From NCBI RefSeq assembly GCF_002968015.1, contig NZ_PUIP01000002.1:248001-312000 (forward strand): a stretch of 64,000 bases of DNA, in the 5' to 3' direction. A program made the translations under genes and the position numbers. Within the stretch, counting starts at the first letter, position 1, and every line of letters starts with the position of its first letter. The notes under the pieces are model-generated. The model was not told the origin of the DNA and did not search any database. It saw only the letters and a list, made by a program, of their open reading frames with translations. This document shows positions 11,854 to 21,661 of the stretch, piece after piece. The DNA is from Massilia phosphatilytica. Lineage in GTDB: Bacteria; Pseudomonadota; Gammaproteobacteria; Burkholderiales; Burkholderiaceae_D.

Positions 11854-12966
11854 TTACCCCACGGCCACGCCGGCCTGGACCGGTTTATCGGCACCGTAGC
11901 GGCGGCGCATGCGCAGGAACGGTTCCTCGATGCTGTTATAGCTGAGCGTCGCCAGCGCCCACGTCGCGCCATAGCTGACGGCGACCATCAGCGCGGCGTC
12001 AAGCCAGCCGCGGCCGGTCGGATGCACGAGGCCGACGCGCTGCGCCAGCAGGTGCAGCAGGCCCATGTGCAGCAAATAGAAGGAAAAGCTGACCTTGCCG
12101 CCATGGCACAGCACGCGCTCCAGGGGGCCCGGCAGGCGCGGGCGGAATCCCACCCAGGCGATGATGAACACGGCCCAGCCGGCGGACTCCGCCATCGACC
12201 AGAAGATCCAGAACGACGATTTCGGCGTCGCGCCGAACGGGGCCAGGCGGTGCATCGTGGCCGTGTCCCACATGACGAGCGCGGCAGCAACCAGGAGCAG
12301 CCATGGCGCGTGGCGCTGCAGCGCCGGCTGGTACTGCTGGTACACCATCGCCGCGAGCATGCCGATCAGGAACTGGTCGAAGCGGCCGACGAACGTGCAG
12401 AAATACATCAGCGTGCTGTTGTCGTTGACGGTGTACGCGGCCAGTTTGAAGAACGCCATCAGCGCCAGCAGTTCCAGCAGGTAGCGCTTGCCCCGCTCCA
12501 GCGCGAAACGGGCGAGGAACGGGAACACGAGATAGAACAGAAATTCCAGCGAGATCGTCCACGCGGCGCCCGTGATCACCGTGCCGGACGTGGGTGCATG
12601 GCCCAGGTTGGTCGCGAACAGGTACAGGATGTCCTGCGGCTGGAAGTTGTCGCGGCCGATCGAGGTGGCCACGAGGAAGATCGTCAGGAACAGCGGAACA
12701 ATGCGCAGCACGCGGTTGCGGACGAAATCCCGGTAGACGATGGTCTTCTGCGCCAGCGCGATCTGCATGAACAGGAAGCCCGACAAGGTGAAGAACAGCC
12801 CGACGCCCGTATGCCCTTCCGTAATCAGCGCCGCCCAGTTGCTCGCCAGCGGCGTCCCGCCCAGCCCGCGGTATTCCAGATGAAAATGGAACAAAAAAAC
12901 GATGGTGGCGGCCAGCCAGCGCAGCTGGTCGATGCGCGGGTTGTATTGCAGGTTCAGCGATTGCAT
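11854..12966 (-). CDS. Acyltransferase 3 family membrane protein
   Basis: 370 aa, about ten membrane helices, with the family's N-terminal pattern 'RIDQLRWLAATIVFLFHFHLEY' split over the first helix (catalytic-type His) and 'GVGLFFTLSGFL'. Members transfer acetyl or other acyl groups to extracytoplasmic polysaccharide, LPS or peptidoglycan. It stands apart from the glycan cluster, so its acceptor cannot be inferred. A second, more divergent member lies at 27505-28638. Confidence 0.87.
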   Translation of the reverse strand: MQSLNLQYNPRIDQLRWLAATIVFLFHFHLEYRGLGGTPLASNWAALITEGHTGVGLFFTLSGFLFMQIALAQKTIVYRDFVRNRVLRIVPLFLTIFLVATSIGRDNFQPQDILYLFATNLGHAPTSGTVITGAAWTISLEFLFYLVFPFLARFALERGKRYLLELLALMAFFKLAAYTVNDNSTLMYFCTFVGRFDQFLIGMLAAMVYQQYQPALQRHAPWLLLVAAALVMWDTATMHRLAPFGATPKSSFWIFWSMAESAGWAVFIIAWVGFRPRLPGPLERVLCHGGKVSFSFYLLHMGLLHLLAQRVGLVHPTGRGWLDAALMVAVSYGATWALATLSYNSIEEPFLRMRRRYGADKPVQAGVAVG

Positions 12967-13049
12967 GGGAGGGCCGGAAGGCTTGCATGAAAGAAAAGCA
13001 TTGTAATGCCAATTGCCGACAATGCGACGTCTTCGGCCTGCAGCTGGCT

Positions 13050-13055
13050 TATAAT
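13050..13055 (+). promoter_or_regulatory. Candidate -10 element for trhO
   Basis: A perfect TATAAT in GC-rich DNA, 38 bp upstream of the trhO ATG at 13094. No convincing -35 hexamer is found at 16-18 bp spacing, so it is a partial promoter match. Confidence 0.4.
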
Positions 13056-13093
13056 AGAAGGCTTCATTTCACCGTCCCACCGCTTTAACGATC

Positions 13094-13963
13094 ATGCACG
13101 TCAATATCGCCGCCTACAAGTTCGTCAGCCTCGACAACCTCGAAGAGATGCGCCCGCAATACCAGGCGCTGTGCAACGAACTGGGCCTGAAGGGCACCGT
13201 CCTGCTGACGCCGGAAGGCATCAACATGTTCGTGTCCGGCCTGCGCGAACAGATCGACCAGTATCTCGCCTGGGTGCGCAGCGACGCGCGCCTGGCCGAC
13301 CTGGAGTGGAAGGAAAGCGTGTCGAACGAACAATCGCACCGCCGCATGCTGGTTCGCATCAAGAAGGAAATCATCACGATGCGCATGCCGCTGATCAAGC
13401 CGGAACTGGGCCGCGCCCCGTCCGTGGCGCCGAAGACGCTCAAGCGCTGGCTCGACCAGGGCCATGACGACGACGGCGTCCCTGTCGTCATGATGGAAAC
13501 CCGCAACGCGTTCGAAGTCGACGTGGGCACGTTCGAGAACACGCTCGATTACCGCATCGAAAAATTCAGCGAATTTCCTGAGGTCGTCGAGAAACACAAG
13601 GACGAGCTGAAGGGCAAGACCGTCGTGACATTCTGCACGGGCGGCATCCGTTGCGAAAAAGCCGCGATCCACATGCAGAACATCGGCTACGACCGCGTGT
13701 ATCAACTCGACGGCGGCATCCTGAAGTATTTCGAGGAAGTCGGCGGCGACCATTACACGGGCGACTGCTTCGTGTTCGACTACCGTACCGCTCTCAATCC
13801 GAAGCTGGAACCGACGGAGACCGTGCAGTGCTTCGCATGCCGGGCCGTTGTCACGCCGCGGCAGCAGTTGGCGCCGGAGTATGTGGTGGGGAAATCGTGT
13901 CCGCATTGCGCGGGGGGCGGGCAGCGCGTGGACCACATGTCCGAAGACGGCGCCGCCGCCTGA
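13094..13963 (+). CDS. trhO: tRNA uridine(34) hydroxylase TrhO (rhodanese-like, UPF0176)
   Basis: 289 aa. Members use oxygen to hydroxylate U34 of tRNA, leading to cmo5U/mo5U. The N-terminal ferredoxin-like domain is followed by a rhodanese domain with the active-site loop '[10 protein letters not shown]' (181-190; Cys181). The C-terminus has a zinc-ribbon-like set of four cysteines (C246, C249, C269, C272) seen in the long form of the family. The gene is monocistronic, with a TATAAT 38 bp upstream and a strong hairpin terminator directly after the stop. Confidence 0.93.
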   Translation: MHVNIAAYKFVSLDNLEEMRPQYQALCNELGLKGTVLLTPEGINMFVSGLREQIDQYLAWVRSDARLADLEWKESVSNEQSHRRMLVRIKKEIITMRMPLIKPELGRAPSVAPKTLKRWLDQGHDDDGVPVVMMETRNAFEVDVGTFENTLDYRIEKFSEFPEVVEKHKDELKGKTVVTFCTGGIRCEKAAIHMQNIGYDRVYQLDGGILKYFEEVGGDHYTGDCFVFDYRTALNPKLEPTETVQCFACRAVVTPRQQLAPEYVVGKSCPHCAGGGQRVDHMSEDGAAA

Positions 13964-13971
13964 GTTCCAGC

Positions 13972-14000
13972 AAAAAAGCACTGCCGTGGCAGTGCTTTTT
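13972..14000 (+). terminator. Rho-independent terminator of trhO
   Basis: An inverted repeat GCACTGCC/GGCAGTGC flanked by A5 and T5 runs lies 9 bp after the trhO stop. The A/T-flanked symmetry would also terminate transcription coming from the minus strand. Confidence 0.9.
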
Positions 14001-14051
14001 ACTTTGTCATTCACGCGGCGTGCGTGCAATGCACTGTGTGGTACGGGATGC

Positions 14052-14666
14052 TCAGCCGTGGAAGGGCGTGAAGCCTGCGTCGGACACGCCGACGAGTGCC
14101 GCATGGCCGTCGACACCGGTCGCGGCGGCCTGCACCATCTTGTCGATCGTAATGTCGATATTGCCCGGATCGCGCGCCTGCGCGGCCGTCAGCAGGTCCT
14201 TGATGCTGGCGATGTAATCGGAAGCGACCTTCATGCCGGCCGGCTTTGCATATGCCGCCTGTTCCGAGGCCAGATCCAGATGCTCCGTGAACACGGCGGC
14301 CACCGCCACCTTGCCGTCGTACGCGACCTTGTCCGTGCTTTGCGCGCCGGCCGCGATCTGGGTGACGACGTTGTCGATCGTGATCACCTTCTGGTCCAGC
14401 ATCTTGACCCAGTAATCGACACCGGCAGTTTCCGCGGGACGACCGAACAGGTGCTGATACACAGTGCTCACGACGGCACGGTTGTCCTGGCCGGCATACA
14501 TCGCCTTGTACTCGGCCGACGATGCGAAGTTCGCCGAAATCATCTGGTAGCCATCCGGATTGCTGGTCAGGATATTGTTCCAGTACGCCAAGCCCGCCAC
14601 GTCCGCCGGGCGGCTGAAATATGCCACGTAAAGCTTCTGCACTGTTGTTTCGGTCGTTGTCGCCAT
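14052..14666 (-). CDS. Small DUF4214-domain protein, probable type I secretion substrate
   Basis: 204 aa, no cysteine, no N-terminal signal peptide. The N-terminal 130 residues are clearly homologous to those of the 655-aa protein at 19694-21661: 'VQKLYVAYFSRPADVAGLAY', 'LFGRPAETAGVDYW' and 'ITIDNVVTQIAAGAQ' match in order. It lies just downstream of the TolC-HlyD-ABC operon, separated by a terminator, which suggests export by that machine. A good GAGGAG ribosome site precedes the ATG. It lacks the long helical middle and the beta-rich C-terminal end of its larger paralogue, so it may be an accessory or anchoring version. Confidence 0.8.
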   Translation of the reverse strand: MATTTETTVQKLYVAYFSRPADVAGLAYWNNILTSNPDGYQMISANFASSAEYKAMYAGQDNRAVVSTVYQHLFGRPAETAGVDYWVKMLDQKVITIDNVVTQIAAGAQSTDKVAYDGKVAVAAVFTEHLDLASEQAAYAKPAGMKVASDYIASIKDLLTAAQARDPGNIDITIDKMVQAAATGVDGHAALVGVSDAGFTPFHG

Positions 14667-14842
14667 GATGGGCTCCTCTGCAATGGGTTGTGTGGTAAAA
14701 AAATATACCCCAATTGCTTAAAAGCGGGCGCACCAAACTGATCTGTATCGTGCGTAAGTTATTGATAGCAAAAGATTTTTTCAGGAAACATACGACCAGC
14801 TGGGGTTATATGCCGCACAGTCCGATGAGTCCGTTTACGCAT

Positions 14843-14880
14843 AAAAAAAAAAGCCCCGCCGCATGGGCGGCAGGGCTTCT
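14843..14880 (-). terminator. Rho-independent terminator of the T1SS operon
   Basis: Read on the minus strand, a GC-rich hairpin (AAGCCC-GCCGC arms with one bulged pair) is followed by a run of about ten T. It lies 17 bp after the TolC-family stop codon and separates the operon from the small DUF4214 gene. Confidence 0.88.
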
Positions 14881-14896
14881 TCCTGGACGGAGCGGC

Positions 14897-16264
14897 TCAG
14901 CGGAAGTAGGCAGCGACTTCGCGCACGGCACTGCTGTCGAGCGTGCCGGCCGCCGCGCGCAGGCGCAGCAGACCGATCAGGTAGGAATAACGGGCCTGGG
15001 CCAGGTCACGCTGACTCGTGTACAACTGCTGCTGGGCATTCAGCAGGTCGAGGTTGATGCGCACGCCGCCCTTGATGCTCTGCTCGGTGGCGGTCATCAA
15101 CAGTTTGCCCGAGGAGACCGCCTTTTCCAGTGCCTCGATCTTGTGCACGCTGGACTGGACGAGACTGTGAGCCTTGCGTAGCTCCACCATCACCTTGTTG
15201 GTGCGCGCATCCACGTCCGACTGGGCACGCCCATAGGTCGCAGCAGCCTGGCGCGTCGACGCATTGATCGCGCCGCCCTGGTAGATCGGGATGCTGACCT
15301 GCACGCCCAAGGTGCGGTTCACCGAGTTCTGCGTGTACGTATTGATCGATTCCGCGTCGCCCTTGCTGTAGGAAGCGATGAAATCCACCCGCGGATAGTG
15401 GCCGGCGCGGTTGCGTTCGATGTCGAGCCGGGCGTTCTCGGCGGCCAGGCGCGCAGCCGCGAGTTCGTGATTATGCTCGCGCGCGATCTTTTCCCATTCC
15501 TCGAACGTGCCGGGCTTAATCGTGGCGGGCCGGAACCCGTCGCCGAGCCGATTGAGCGGCCCCGGATCCATACCGATGATGCCGGCCAGCGTCTCGCGCG
15601 CGGCCACGGCATTGTCCTTCGCCTCCGTCAGCTGGGCTTCGGCCAGGTCGAGCCGGGCCTGGGTTTCCAGCATGTCCGTCTTGGTGCCCTCGCCTTTTTC
15701 GAACAGGCGCTGGTTCACGTGCATCATTTCCTGATACATGTTGCGCGACACCTCGGACAGCGCGACCTGGTCATCGGCGAACAACGCATCCATGTAGGCG
15801 CTGACGACGCGCACCGTGACCTCGTCGGTGCCCGCTTCGAACGCGGCCTCGCCCTGCCGGGCCTGCAGCTTGCCCTGGCGGTAGCGTGCGACGCCTTCCA
15901 GGTTCAGGATCGGCTGGCGCAGCTGGACGACGTCGGAGCGGCTGATGTAGCGCGGGTGGCTCAGCTCCCGTCCCGGGCCACGGGTCGTCTGTACTAGTGC
16001 ATCGATATCGGCAACGTTACGGCTGCTCGACAGGCTGGCCGACACGCTGGGCATCAGGTAGGAACGGCCGATGATGCGGTTTTCCTGTGCCGCTTCCTTG
16101 TCGTAGAAGCTCATGCGGTAGGTCGGGTCGTTCTTCAGCGCGGCCTCGTAGGCCTGCTGCAGGGTGACCGCGCCGGCCTGGCCGGCGGCCAGGGCGACCA
16201 GGGCGCCGGCGAGCGCCAGCGCGCCGCGGCGCAGGACGGTGCCTTTGTTGATCGTTCCGGTCAC
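14897..16264 (-). CDS. TolC-family outer-membrane channel of type I secretion system
   Basis: 455 aa with signal peptide (cleavage near 'GQAGAVTLQQAY') and two outer-membrane-efflux repeats; 'LQQAYEAALKNDPTYRM' is the typical first helix of TolC proteins. It forms the trimeric duct from periplasm to outside for the ABC/HlyD pair encoded directly upstream (2 bp gap). Located last in the operon and followed by a terminator. A general multidrug TolC is less likely, given the fixed linkage to PrtD- and PrtE-type genes. Confidence 0.92.
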   Translation of the reverse strand: MTGTINKGTVLRRGALALAGALVALAAGQAGAVTLQQAYEAALKNDPTYRMSFYDKEAAQENRIIGRSYLMPSVSASLSSSRNVADIDALVQTTRGPGRELSHPRYISRSDVVQLRQPILNLEGVARYRQGKLQARQGEAAFEAGTDEVTVRVVSAYMDALFADDQVALSEVSRNMYQEMMHVNQRLFEKGEGTKTDMLETQARLDLAEAQLTEAKDNAVAARETLAGIIGMDPGPLNRLGDGFRPATIKPGTFEEWEKIAREHNHELAAARLAAENARLDIERNRAGHYPRVDFIASYSKGDAESINTYTQNSVNRTLGVQVSIPIYQGGAINASTRQAAATYGRAQSDVDARTNKVMVELRKAHSLVQSSVHKIEALEKAVSSGKLLMTATEQSIKGGVRINLDLLNAQQQLYTSQRDLAQARYSYLIGLLRLRAAAGTLDSSAVREVAAYFR

Positions 16265-16266
16265 GC

Positions 16267-17619
16267 TCAGTCCTCGCTCAGTGCCGAACGGGCGCGGTCC
16301 AGTACCGGCTTCAGCAGGTAATTCATCATCGTGCGCTCGCCGGTCTTCACGAACAGTTCGACCGGCATGCCCGGACGAATATCCATCTTGTGTTCGGCAA
16401 TCATCTTTGCGCCCTTCGGCGTCACTTTCACGCGCACCTTGTAGTAGGCTGAGCCGGTACGCTCGTCGACCGTACGGTCGGCCGCCACCTGCTCGACCAC
16501 GCCATCGATGTGGGGCGTGCGATTCGCGTTGAAGGCGGAGAAGATCAGCTCGGTCTTCAGGCCCGGATGCACCTTGTCGACCAGATTGACCGGCAATTGG
16601 CCCTCGACCACCAGCGGGTCGTCGCTGGGCACGATATCCATCATCTTGAAGCCGGCGGGAACCACACCGCCCGGCGTGAACACGGCCAGGTTGACCACCG
16701 TACCTTCGGCCGGCGCCTTCACCTCGACGTTGGACAGCTCGAACTTCTGGGCCTGCAGGCGAGCCTGCTGTGCTTCAGCTTCGCGTTGCACATCGGTCAG
16801 CTGGGTCCGGACCTCTTTCTGGTAGTCCTGCACGCGCTGGGCCTTGCGCAGCCCCAGCTCGGCGACCTGGCGCTGGGAGCGGCCGATATTGCCGATATCT
16901 TCTGAAATCGACCCGTTCAGCTGGGCATAGGTACGCTCCAGATCGAGCAGGCGGTTGCGCGCCACGTAGCCTTCCTTGGCCAGGTCGCGCATGCCGTCGA
17001 GCTGTTCCTTGAGCAGCTTGACCTGCTCCTTCTTGGCCTCGCGGGACTCCTGCAGGCCCTGGATCTGCGCCTTGAGGCCGGCAATGCTCTCGTCCACGCC
17101 GCCCAGCTCGTTTTGCAGCGAGCCCTGGCGCGACTTCAGCAACTGCTCCTGCAAACTCATCAATTCCGCCACGCGCGCTTCGTTGCGGTGCTGTACCAAC
17201 TCGGGCGGAAACTGGATCGCTTTGGCGCCGTCGCGCTCGGCGATCAGGCGCGCCTCGACGGCGCGCGCGCTCAGGTACTGGCTGTCGGTCATTTCGACGG
17301 CCGATCTGGCGACGATCGGGTTCATGCGCACCAGCACCTGACCTGCCTTGACGACGTCGCCGTCGCGCACGAGGATTTGCTGGATGGTGCCGCCGGTCTG
17401 GTGCTGCACCGCCTGGCGGTTCGATTCCTTGGCCACGGTACCACCCATCGGCACGCCCTTGTCGAGCGGGGCCAGCAGCGCCCACAACAGGAAGCCGCCG
17501 ACGCCCAGCAGGACGATCAGCCAGCCCATGCGCGCGTAGACGCGGGCATCGGTATTCACTTCGATCGGCGTGACGTCGTGCGTAACGACGTCCTGCGCCT
17601 TGTTGGGAATCAGCTTCAT
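16267..17619 (-). CDS. HlyD/PrtE-family type I secretion membrane-fusion protein
   Basis: 450 aa: short cytoplasmic N-terminus, one membrane helix (about 32-52), a lipoyl/barrel-sandwich segment ('QHQTGGTIQQILVRDGDVVKAG'-like region, in two parts), a long coiled coil (about 130-290), then a beta-barrel C-terminal domain ('DIRPGMPVELFVKTGERT'), the classic HlyD ending. It bridges the inner-membrane ABC protein and TolC. The start overlaps the ABC gene's stop by one base (TAATG), so expression is coupled. Confidence 0.93.
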   Translation of the reverse strand: MKLIPNKAQDVVTHDVTPIEVNTDARVYARMGWLIVLLGVGGFLLWALLAPLDKGVPMGGTVAKESNRQAVQHQTGGTIQQILVRDGDVVKAGQVLVRMNPIVARSAVEMTDSQYLSARAVEARLIAERDGAKAIQFPPELVQHRNEARVAELMSLQEQLLKSRQGSLQNELGGVDESIAGLKAQIQGLQESREAKKEQVKLLKEQLDGMRDLAKEGYVARNRLLDLERTYAQLNGSISEDIGNIGRSQRQVAELGLRKAQRVQDYQKEVRTQLTDVQREAEAQQARLQAQKFELSNVEVKAPAEGTVVNLAVFTPGGVVPAGFKMMDIVPSDDPLVVEGQLPVNLVDKVHPGLKTELIFSAFNANRTPHIDGVVEQVAADRTVDERTGSAYYKVRVKVTPKGAKMIAEHKMDIRPGMPVELFVKTGERTMMNYLLKPVLDRARSALSED

Positions 17620-19451
17620 TACTTTCCTTCTCCAGTGGTGGCACCCGCGGCCTGCTGCGCGGCCTGGGCCGCCTGGGCTTCCGCGGCGCGCTGGGCCGCG
17701 GCCTGCACGGCAGCCTGTGCCTGGGCGACCTGCGCCTGCGCGGCCGCCTGGGCTTCCATCGCCTTCTTGTTGGCTTCCTGCAGAGCAGCCAGCACCTGGT
17801 TGCTCGGGCCGAACATGTGCACGGCACCGTCGCGCATCAGCAGCAGCTTGGTGGTCACTTGCACCACGTTCGGCCGGTGAGTGATCATCACGATGGTCTT
17901 GCCACGCTGACGCAGGTCGGTCACCGCGCTCAACAGCGCCGCTTCGCCAACGTCGTCGAGATTGGAGTTCGGTTCGTCCAGCACGAGCAGCGCCGGGTCG
18001 CCGTACATGGCGCGCGCCAGGCCGATACGCTGCTTCTGACCGCCGGACAGGCCCGCGCCGCCGTCGCCCAGCTTGGTATCGTAGCCTTCCGGGAACTGCA
18101 GGATCATCTCGTGCACACCGGCACGCTTGGCCGCCTGGACCACTTTTTCCGCATCGACCTCGCCAAAGCGGGCGATGTTTTCGCTGATGCTGCCGGCAAA
18201 CAACTCAATATCCTGCGGCAAATAGCCCACGTGCGGGCCCAGCTCGGCCTTGTTCCAGTGATAGATGTCGGCGCCGTCCAGGCGCACCTTACCCATCATG
18301 GTCGGCCACACCCCCACCAGCAGGCGTGCGAGCGTGGACTTGCCGGAACCGCTCGGGCCCAGGACGCCCAGCACATCGCCCGGCACGATGGCGAACGTGA
18401 CGCCCTTCACGATCGGGGTCCTGACGCCCGGCGGCGCGGCGGTCACGTTATCGAGGAGCAGCGTACCTTGCGGGGCCGGCAGCGCCATGCCCGCCTCGCG
18501 TGCCGGATTGGCTTCCAGCAGCGCATCCAGGCGCTCGTAAGAGCTGCGCGCGCCGCTGACACTTTTCCAGACGCCGATCAACTGCTGTACGGGTTGCAGG
18601 GTACGTCCCAGCAGGATCGAGGCGGCGATCATCATGCCCGGGGTGATCTTGTTTTGCAGCACGAGCAGAGCACCCAAGCCCAGCACCAGCGACTGCATGG
18701 ACACCTGCACGAATTTGGTCACGGCCGTGATCAGGCCGGCCTTCTGGCTGGCACTGGCCTGCAGCGCGAGGAATTTACCGTGCAGCTTGAACCAGCGACC
18801 CATCAGATTCGGCAGCATGCCCATCGACTCGATCACTTCGGCGTTACGCAGATTGTTCGTGGCCAGCGTATTGGCCTGGATCGACATCGAATTGGCCTCG
18901 GCCAGCGGTTCCTTGGTCGCGCGTTCATTGACGAGGGCCAGGATGATCAGCACGACGGTACCAGACAACGCGAACAGACCCAGCATCGGCTCGAACATGA
19001 AGATCACGATCAAGTAAATCGGGAACCAGGGGGCGTCGAAGAATGCGAACAGGGCGCTGCCGGTCAGGAACTGGCGCAGGTTCGTGAGGTCCGCAAGGGC
19101 CTGGCCGGCATTGCCGCCGGCCTGCTTGAGGTTTTGTTCGAAAGCCGCAGTATAAATGCGCTTGTTGAGCAGCATGTCGAACTTGGCGCCGACGCGCACC
19201 AGCACGAAGGAGCGGATGAGCTCGAGGCCGCCCATGAACAGGTAGGCACCGACGATGAGCAGGGTCAGCATCAGCAACGTGATCTCGTTGCGGCTGCCCA
19301 ACACACGGTCGTACACCTGCAGCATGTACAGGGAAGGTGCCAGCATCAGCAGGTTCACGATGGCACTGAATGCGCCCACCGTGAAGAACGTGCTCTTGAA
19401 CGAACGGAGCACCAGCTGGATTTCGCTCTTTTTTTCTAGCAGTTTTTTCAT
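17619..19451 (-). CDS. Type I secretion ABC transporter, PrtD family
   Basis: 610 aa. An N-terminal membrane domain of about six helices (25-300) and an ATPase with Walker A 'GPSGSGKS' (365-372), signature 'LSGGQKQR' (468-475) and Walker B 'LLVLDE' (488-493). No N-terminal C39 peptidase or CLD is present, so substrates are probably unprocessed, C-terminal-signal proteins. An odd feature is an Ala/Gln-rich tail (from about 560) of repeated 'AQAA' units, not needed for the ATPase fold. First gene of the operon; a perfect CRP-type palindrome lies 95 bp upstream. Confidence 0.93.
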   Translation of the reverse strand: MKKLLEKKSEIQLVLRSFKSTFFTVGAFSAIVNLLMLAPSLYMLQVYDRVLGSRNEITLLMLTLLIVGAYLFMGGLELIRSFVLVRVGAKFDMLLNKRIYTAAFEQNLKQAGGNAGQALADLTNLRQFLTGSALFAFFDAPWFPIYLIVIFMFEPMLGLFALSGTVVLIILALVNERATKEPLAEANSMSIQANTLATNNLRNAEVIESMGMLPNLMGRWFKLHGKFLALQASASQKAGLITAVTKFVQVSMQSLVLGLGALLVLQNKITPGMMIAASILLGRTLQPVQQLIGVWKSVSGARSSYERLDALLEANPAREAGMALPAPQGTLLLDNVTAAPPGVRTPIVKGVTFAIVPGDVLGVLGPSGSGKSTLARLLVGVWPTMMGKVRLDGADIYHWNKAELGPHVGYLPQDIELFAGSISENIARFGEVDAEKVVQAAKRAGVHEMILQFPEGYDTKLGDGGAGLSGGQKQRIGLARAMYGDPALLVLDEPNSNLDDVGEAALLSAVTDLRQRGKTIVMITHRPNVVQVTTKLLLMRDGAVHMFGPSNQVLAALQEANKKAMEAQAAAQAQVAQAQAAVQAAAQRAAEAQAAQAAQQAAGATTGEGK

Positions 19452-19545
19452 AGCGGATTGCGCGCCAACGATGTTTCATCACCGATGCACGCCTTGATCT
19501 CAAGAAATTTATCCGCCCACATTATCTATCAAAATCGCAGAAAAA

Positions 19546-19561
19546 TGTGATGTGCGTCACA
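19546..19561 (-). promoter_or_regulatory. CRP-type operator upstream of T1SS operon
   Basis: TGTGA-TGTGCG-TCACA, a perfect match to the TGTGA-N6-TCACA consensus. On the minus strand a GATAAT -10-like hexamer (19521-19526) sits about 30 bp downstream, centre to centre, close to the geometry of class II CRP activation. The start codon is 95 bp away. Compare similar sites at 21773 and 23406. Confidence 0.65.
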
Positions 19562-19620
19562 AATTTTGAACACATAGTCGCAATGTGGTGACACCGGCCA
19601 GTCACACGGCCGGTCCAAAA

Positions 19621-19656
19621 GAAAAACCCCGCTGCCTTGCGGGAGCGGGGTTTTCA
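19621..19656 (-). terminator. Rho-independent terminator of large DUF4214 gene
   Basis: Minus-strand hairpin with AAAACCCCGCT/AGCGGGGTTTT arms followed by T5, 38 bp after the stop codon of the 655-aa protein gene. It isolates that gene from the T1SS operon. Confidence 0.9.
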
Positions 19657-19693
19657 AGCACGGCCCGGTTACCCGGGCCGGAACCAGCCTGAA

Positions 19694-21661
19694 TTACGAC
19701 ACGGTGATGATGCCGTTGGTCAGGTGCACCTTGGTTGCGTCCACACCGGTCAGGGTGATGGTCACGACTTCCGGCGTAGCGGCGTTCGAACCGAAGGCGG
19801 TCTTCTCCAGCTTGATGGTGGTGTCCGAACCGCTCTGAGCAACGAAAGCTTCCAGGACCGAGTTATTGCCGGTCGACAGCTTGCCGGTGTTCAGGGTGTA
19901 CTTCGAACCGATGAACAGCGCGTCGCTGCCCAGCAGGCCGAAGTTCAGGACCGTAACGTCGGTCGAGCCGGCAACATAGATGTCCGCACCAGCGGTAGCA
20001 ACCTGGTCAGCGTCCAGCGTGACCGGCAGCAGCAGATCGTGTGCCGTGAACGCGTCACCGGCGGCCTTGACTTGACCATTGACAGCAACCAGTTGAGCGG
20101 CGGTCGCGTTGGCGGTGTCCAGAGCGGCGATAGCCTTGGTCAGTGCGGTGATCGCGTCGTTGTCGGCCTTGACGCTGGCGGTAGCCGCGTCACGGGTGTC
20201 GATCAGCGGGTTGGCGTTGTCGTCAGCGGAGAACTGGTCGACCAGGGTCTTGAAGCTGGTGTACGCAGCGTCGGCCTTGGCAGCAGCATCAGCCTTGGTT
20301 GCGTTGCCCGGATCCGCAGCGGCCAGGTCGGCGGTCGACTTCTGGATGGCTTTCAGCTGGGTCTCTTCGGTGATGATCTGAGCCGTGGTCGGCAGCGCGC
20401 CGGCAGCCAGCTTGACGATGGTCATCGCAGCAGCGATACCTTTCAGGTCAGCCTTGGCAGCGTCGGTCAGGTCCAGGCCGTTGACAGTGGTCTCGGCCGA
20501 AGCTTGTGCCTTGACAGCCGAAGCCTGGGCAGCGTCAGCAGCTTCGTGCGAGGTGCTCGAAGCCAGCAGGGCGGTCGCGCCCGGGTTCTTCGCTTCGGTC
20601 ACGCCCGAAACCAGTTGCAGGGCCTTGGTGTCAGCGTTGATTTCGATGACGCCAGCGACAGTGCCGTCAGCGTCCACGGTCACCGAGACGCCGTTACCGA
20701 CGTTGTAAGCAGCCAGCTTTGCAGCCAGGTCGATGTCGGCGGCCTTGACAGCCTTGTCGGCGTTGGTCACGGCGGTGTTTGCTGCATCCAGGGTTGCCAG
20801 GGCGGTCGACAGGCCAGCAACTTTGGCGATGGCGGCGTTGGCATCAGCCAGGGCTTTCTGATCACCAGCCAGCTGGTTGTTGTTGTTGGTGATCTGGTCG
20901 GCCAGCAGGGCAGCGCGCACGCCAGCCGATGCAGCGGTGTAGTCGCCAACGACCAGAGCGTCCAGGTCGCTGATGGCGGTGTTCACGTTACCGGCGATGG
21001 TAGCCTCGTCGGTCGAGGTCTTCGGATTGTTGTCGCCATCGGCGGCAGCCAGGAAGTCGGCTTTAGCCTGGTTGGCGGTGTCGAAAGCGACCAGACCCGA
21101 GTTCAGCGTGAACGGGGTGCCGGCAGCAACGGCCTTGGCGACGGTTGCGCCCAGGGTTGCCGGAGCGATGGCAGCGCTCAGCGTGGCGCTCGTGGTGACG
21201 CTCGAGATGAACGTCTTGGCAACGGCGTTGGCGGCGTCGCCGCTGTAGCCCGACTGCTCGGCCGAGGTGTCCAGAGCTGCGGTGAAGGCGGTAGCAGCCT
21301 TGACCTTGTTGTTGTAAGCGACCAGGTCGGTGTCCTGTGCGCCCGAAGCGATGGCGGTCACGACCTGGTCGATCGTGATCGTCTTGTTGTCCAGAGCTTT
21401 AGCCCAGTAGTCTTTACCGGCGGCTTCTGCAGGACGGCCGAACAGGTTCATGTAAACCTTGTTGACGATGTCGGCGTTCGACATGCCTGCGTAGGCAGTC
21501 TTGTACTCGGTATCCGCAGCGAAAGCGGCGGAAACAGCCGTGGTGTCGCCCTTAGCGGCTTCCACGACACCTTCCCAGTAGGCCAGGCCAGCGGTGTCGG
21601 CCGGACGGTTGAAGTACGCCACGTACAGCTTCTGGATGTTTTCGTAGTAGGTCGTTGCCAT
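19694..21661 (-). CDS. Large DUF4214 S-layer-like protein, probable type I secretion substrate
   Basis: 655 aa, acidic, Ala/Thr/Asp-rich, with no cysteine and no Sec signal. The N-terminus (1-140) is DUF4214 ('IQKLYVAYFNRPADTAGLAY', 'NLFGRPAEAAGKDYW', 'ITIDQVVTAIASGAQ'). Residues about 200-540 are low-complexity Ala-rich helix with repeated 'AAL/ADAA' segments. The last 110 residues are beta-rich and end 'TITLTGVDATKVHLTNGIIT', a hydrophobic terminus like type I secretion signals. Codon choice is less GC-extreme than its neighbours, as in highly expressed genes. A GGAG precedes the start, and its own terminator and a CRP-type site flank it. A self-assembling surface-layer or adhesive role is inferred, not shown. 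Confidence 0.82.
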   Translation of the reverse strand: MATTYYENIQKLYVAYFNRPADTAGLAYWEGVVEAAKGDTTAVSAAFAADTEYKTAYAGMSNADIVNKVYMNLFGRPAEAAGKDYWAKALDNKTITIDQVVTAIASGAQDTDLVAYNNKVKAATAFTAALDTSAEQSGYSGDAANAVAKTFISSVTTSATLSAAIAPATLGATVAKAVAAGTPFTLNSGLVAFDTANQAKADFLAAADGDNNPKTSTDEATIAGNVNTAISDLDALVVGDYTAASAGVRAALLADQITNNNNQLAGDQKALADANAAIAKVAGLSTALATLDAANTAVTNADKAVKAADIDLAAKLAAYNVGNGVSVTVDADGTVAGVIEINADTKALQLVSGVTEAKNPGATALLASSTSHEAADAAQASAVKAQASAETTVNGLDLTDAAKADLKGIAAAMTIVKLAAGALPTTAQIITEETQLKAIQKSTADLAAADPGNATKADAAAKADAAYTSFKTLVDQFSADDNANPLIDTRDAATASVKADNDAITALTKAIAALDTANATAAQLVAVNGQVKAAGDAFTAHDLLLPVTLDADQVATAGADIYVAGSTDVTVLNFGLLGSDALFIGSKYTLNTGKLSTGNNSVLEAFVAQSGSDTTIKLEKTAFGSNAATPEVVTITLTGVDATKVHLTNGIITVS

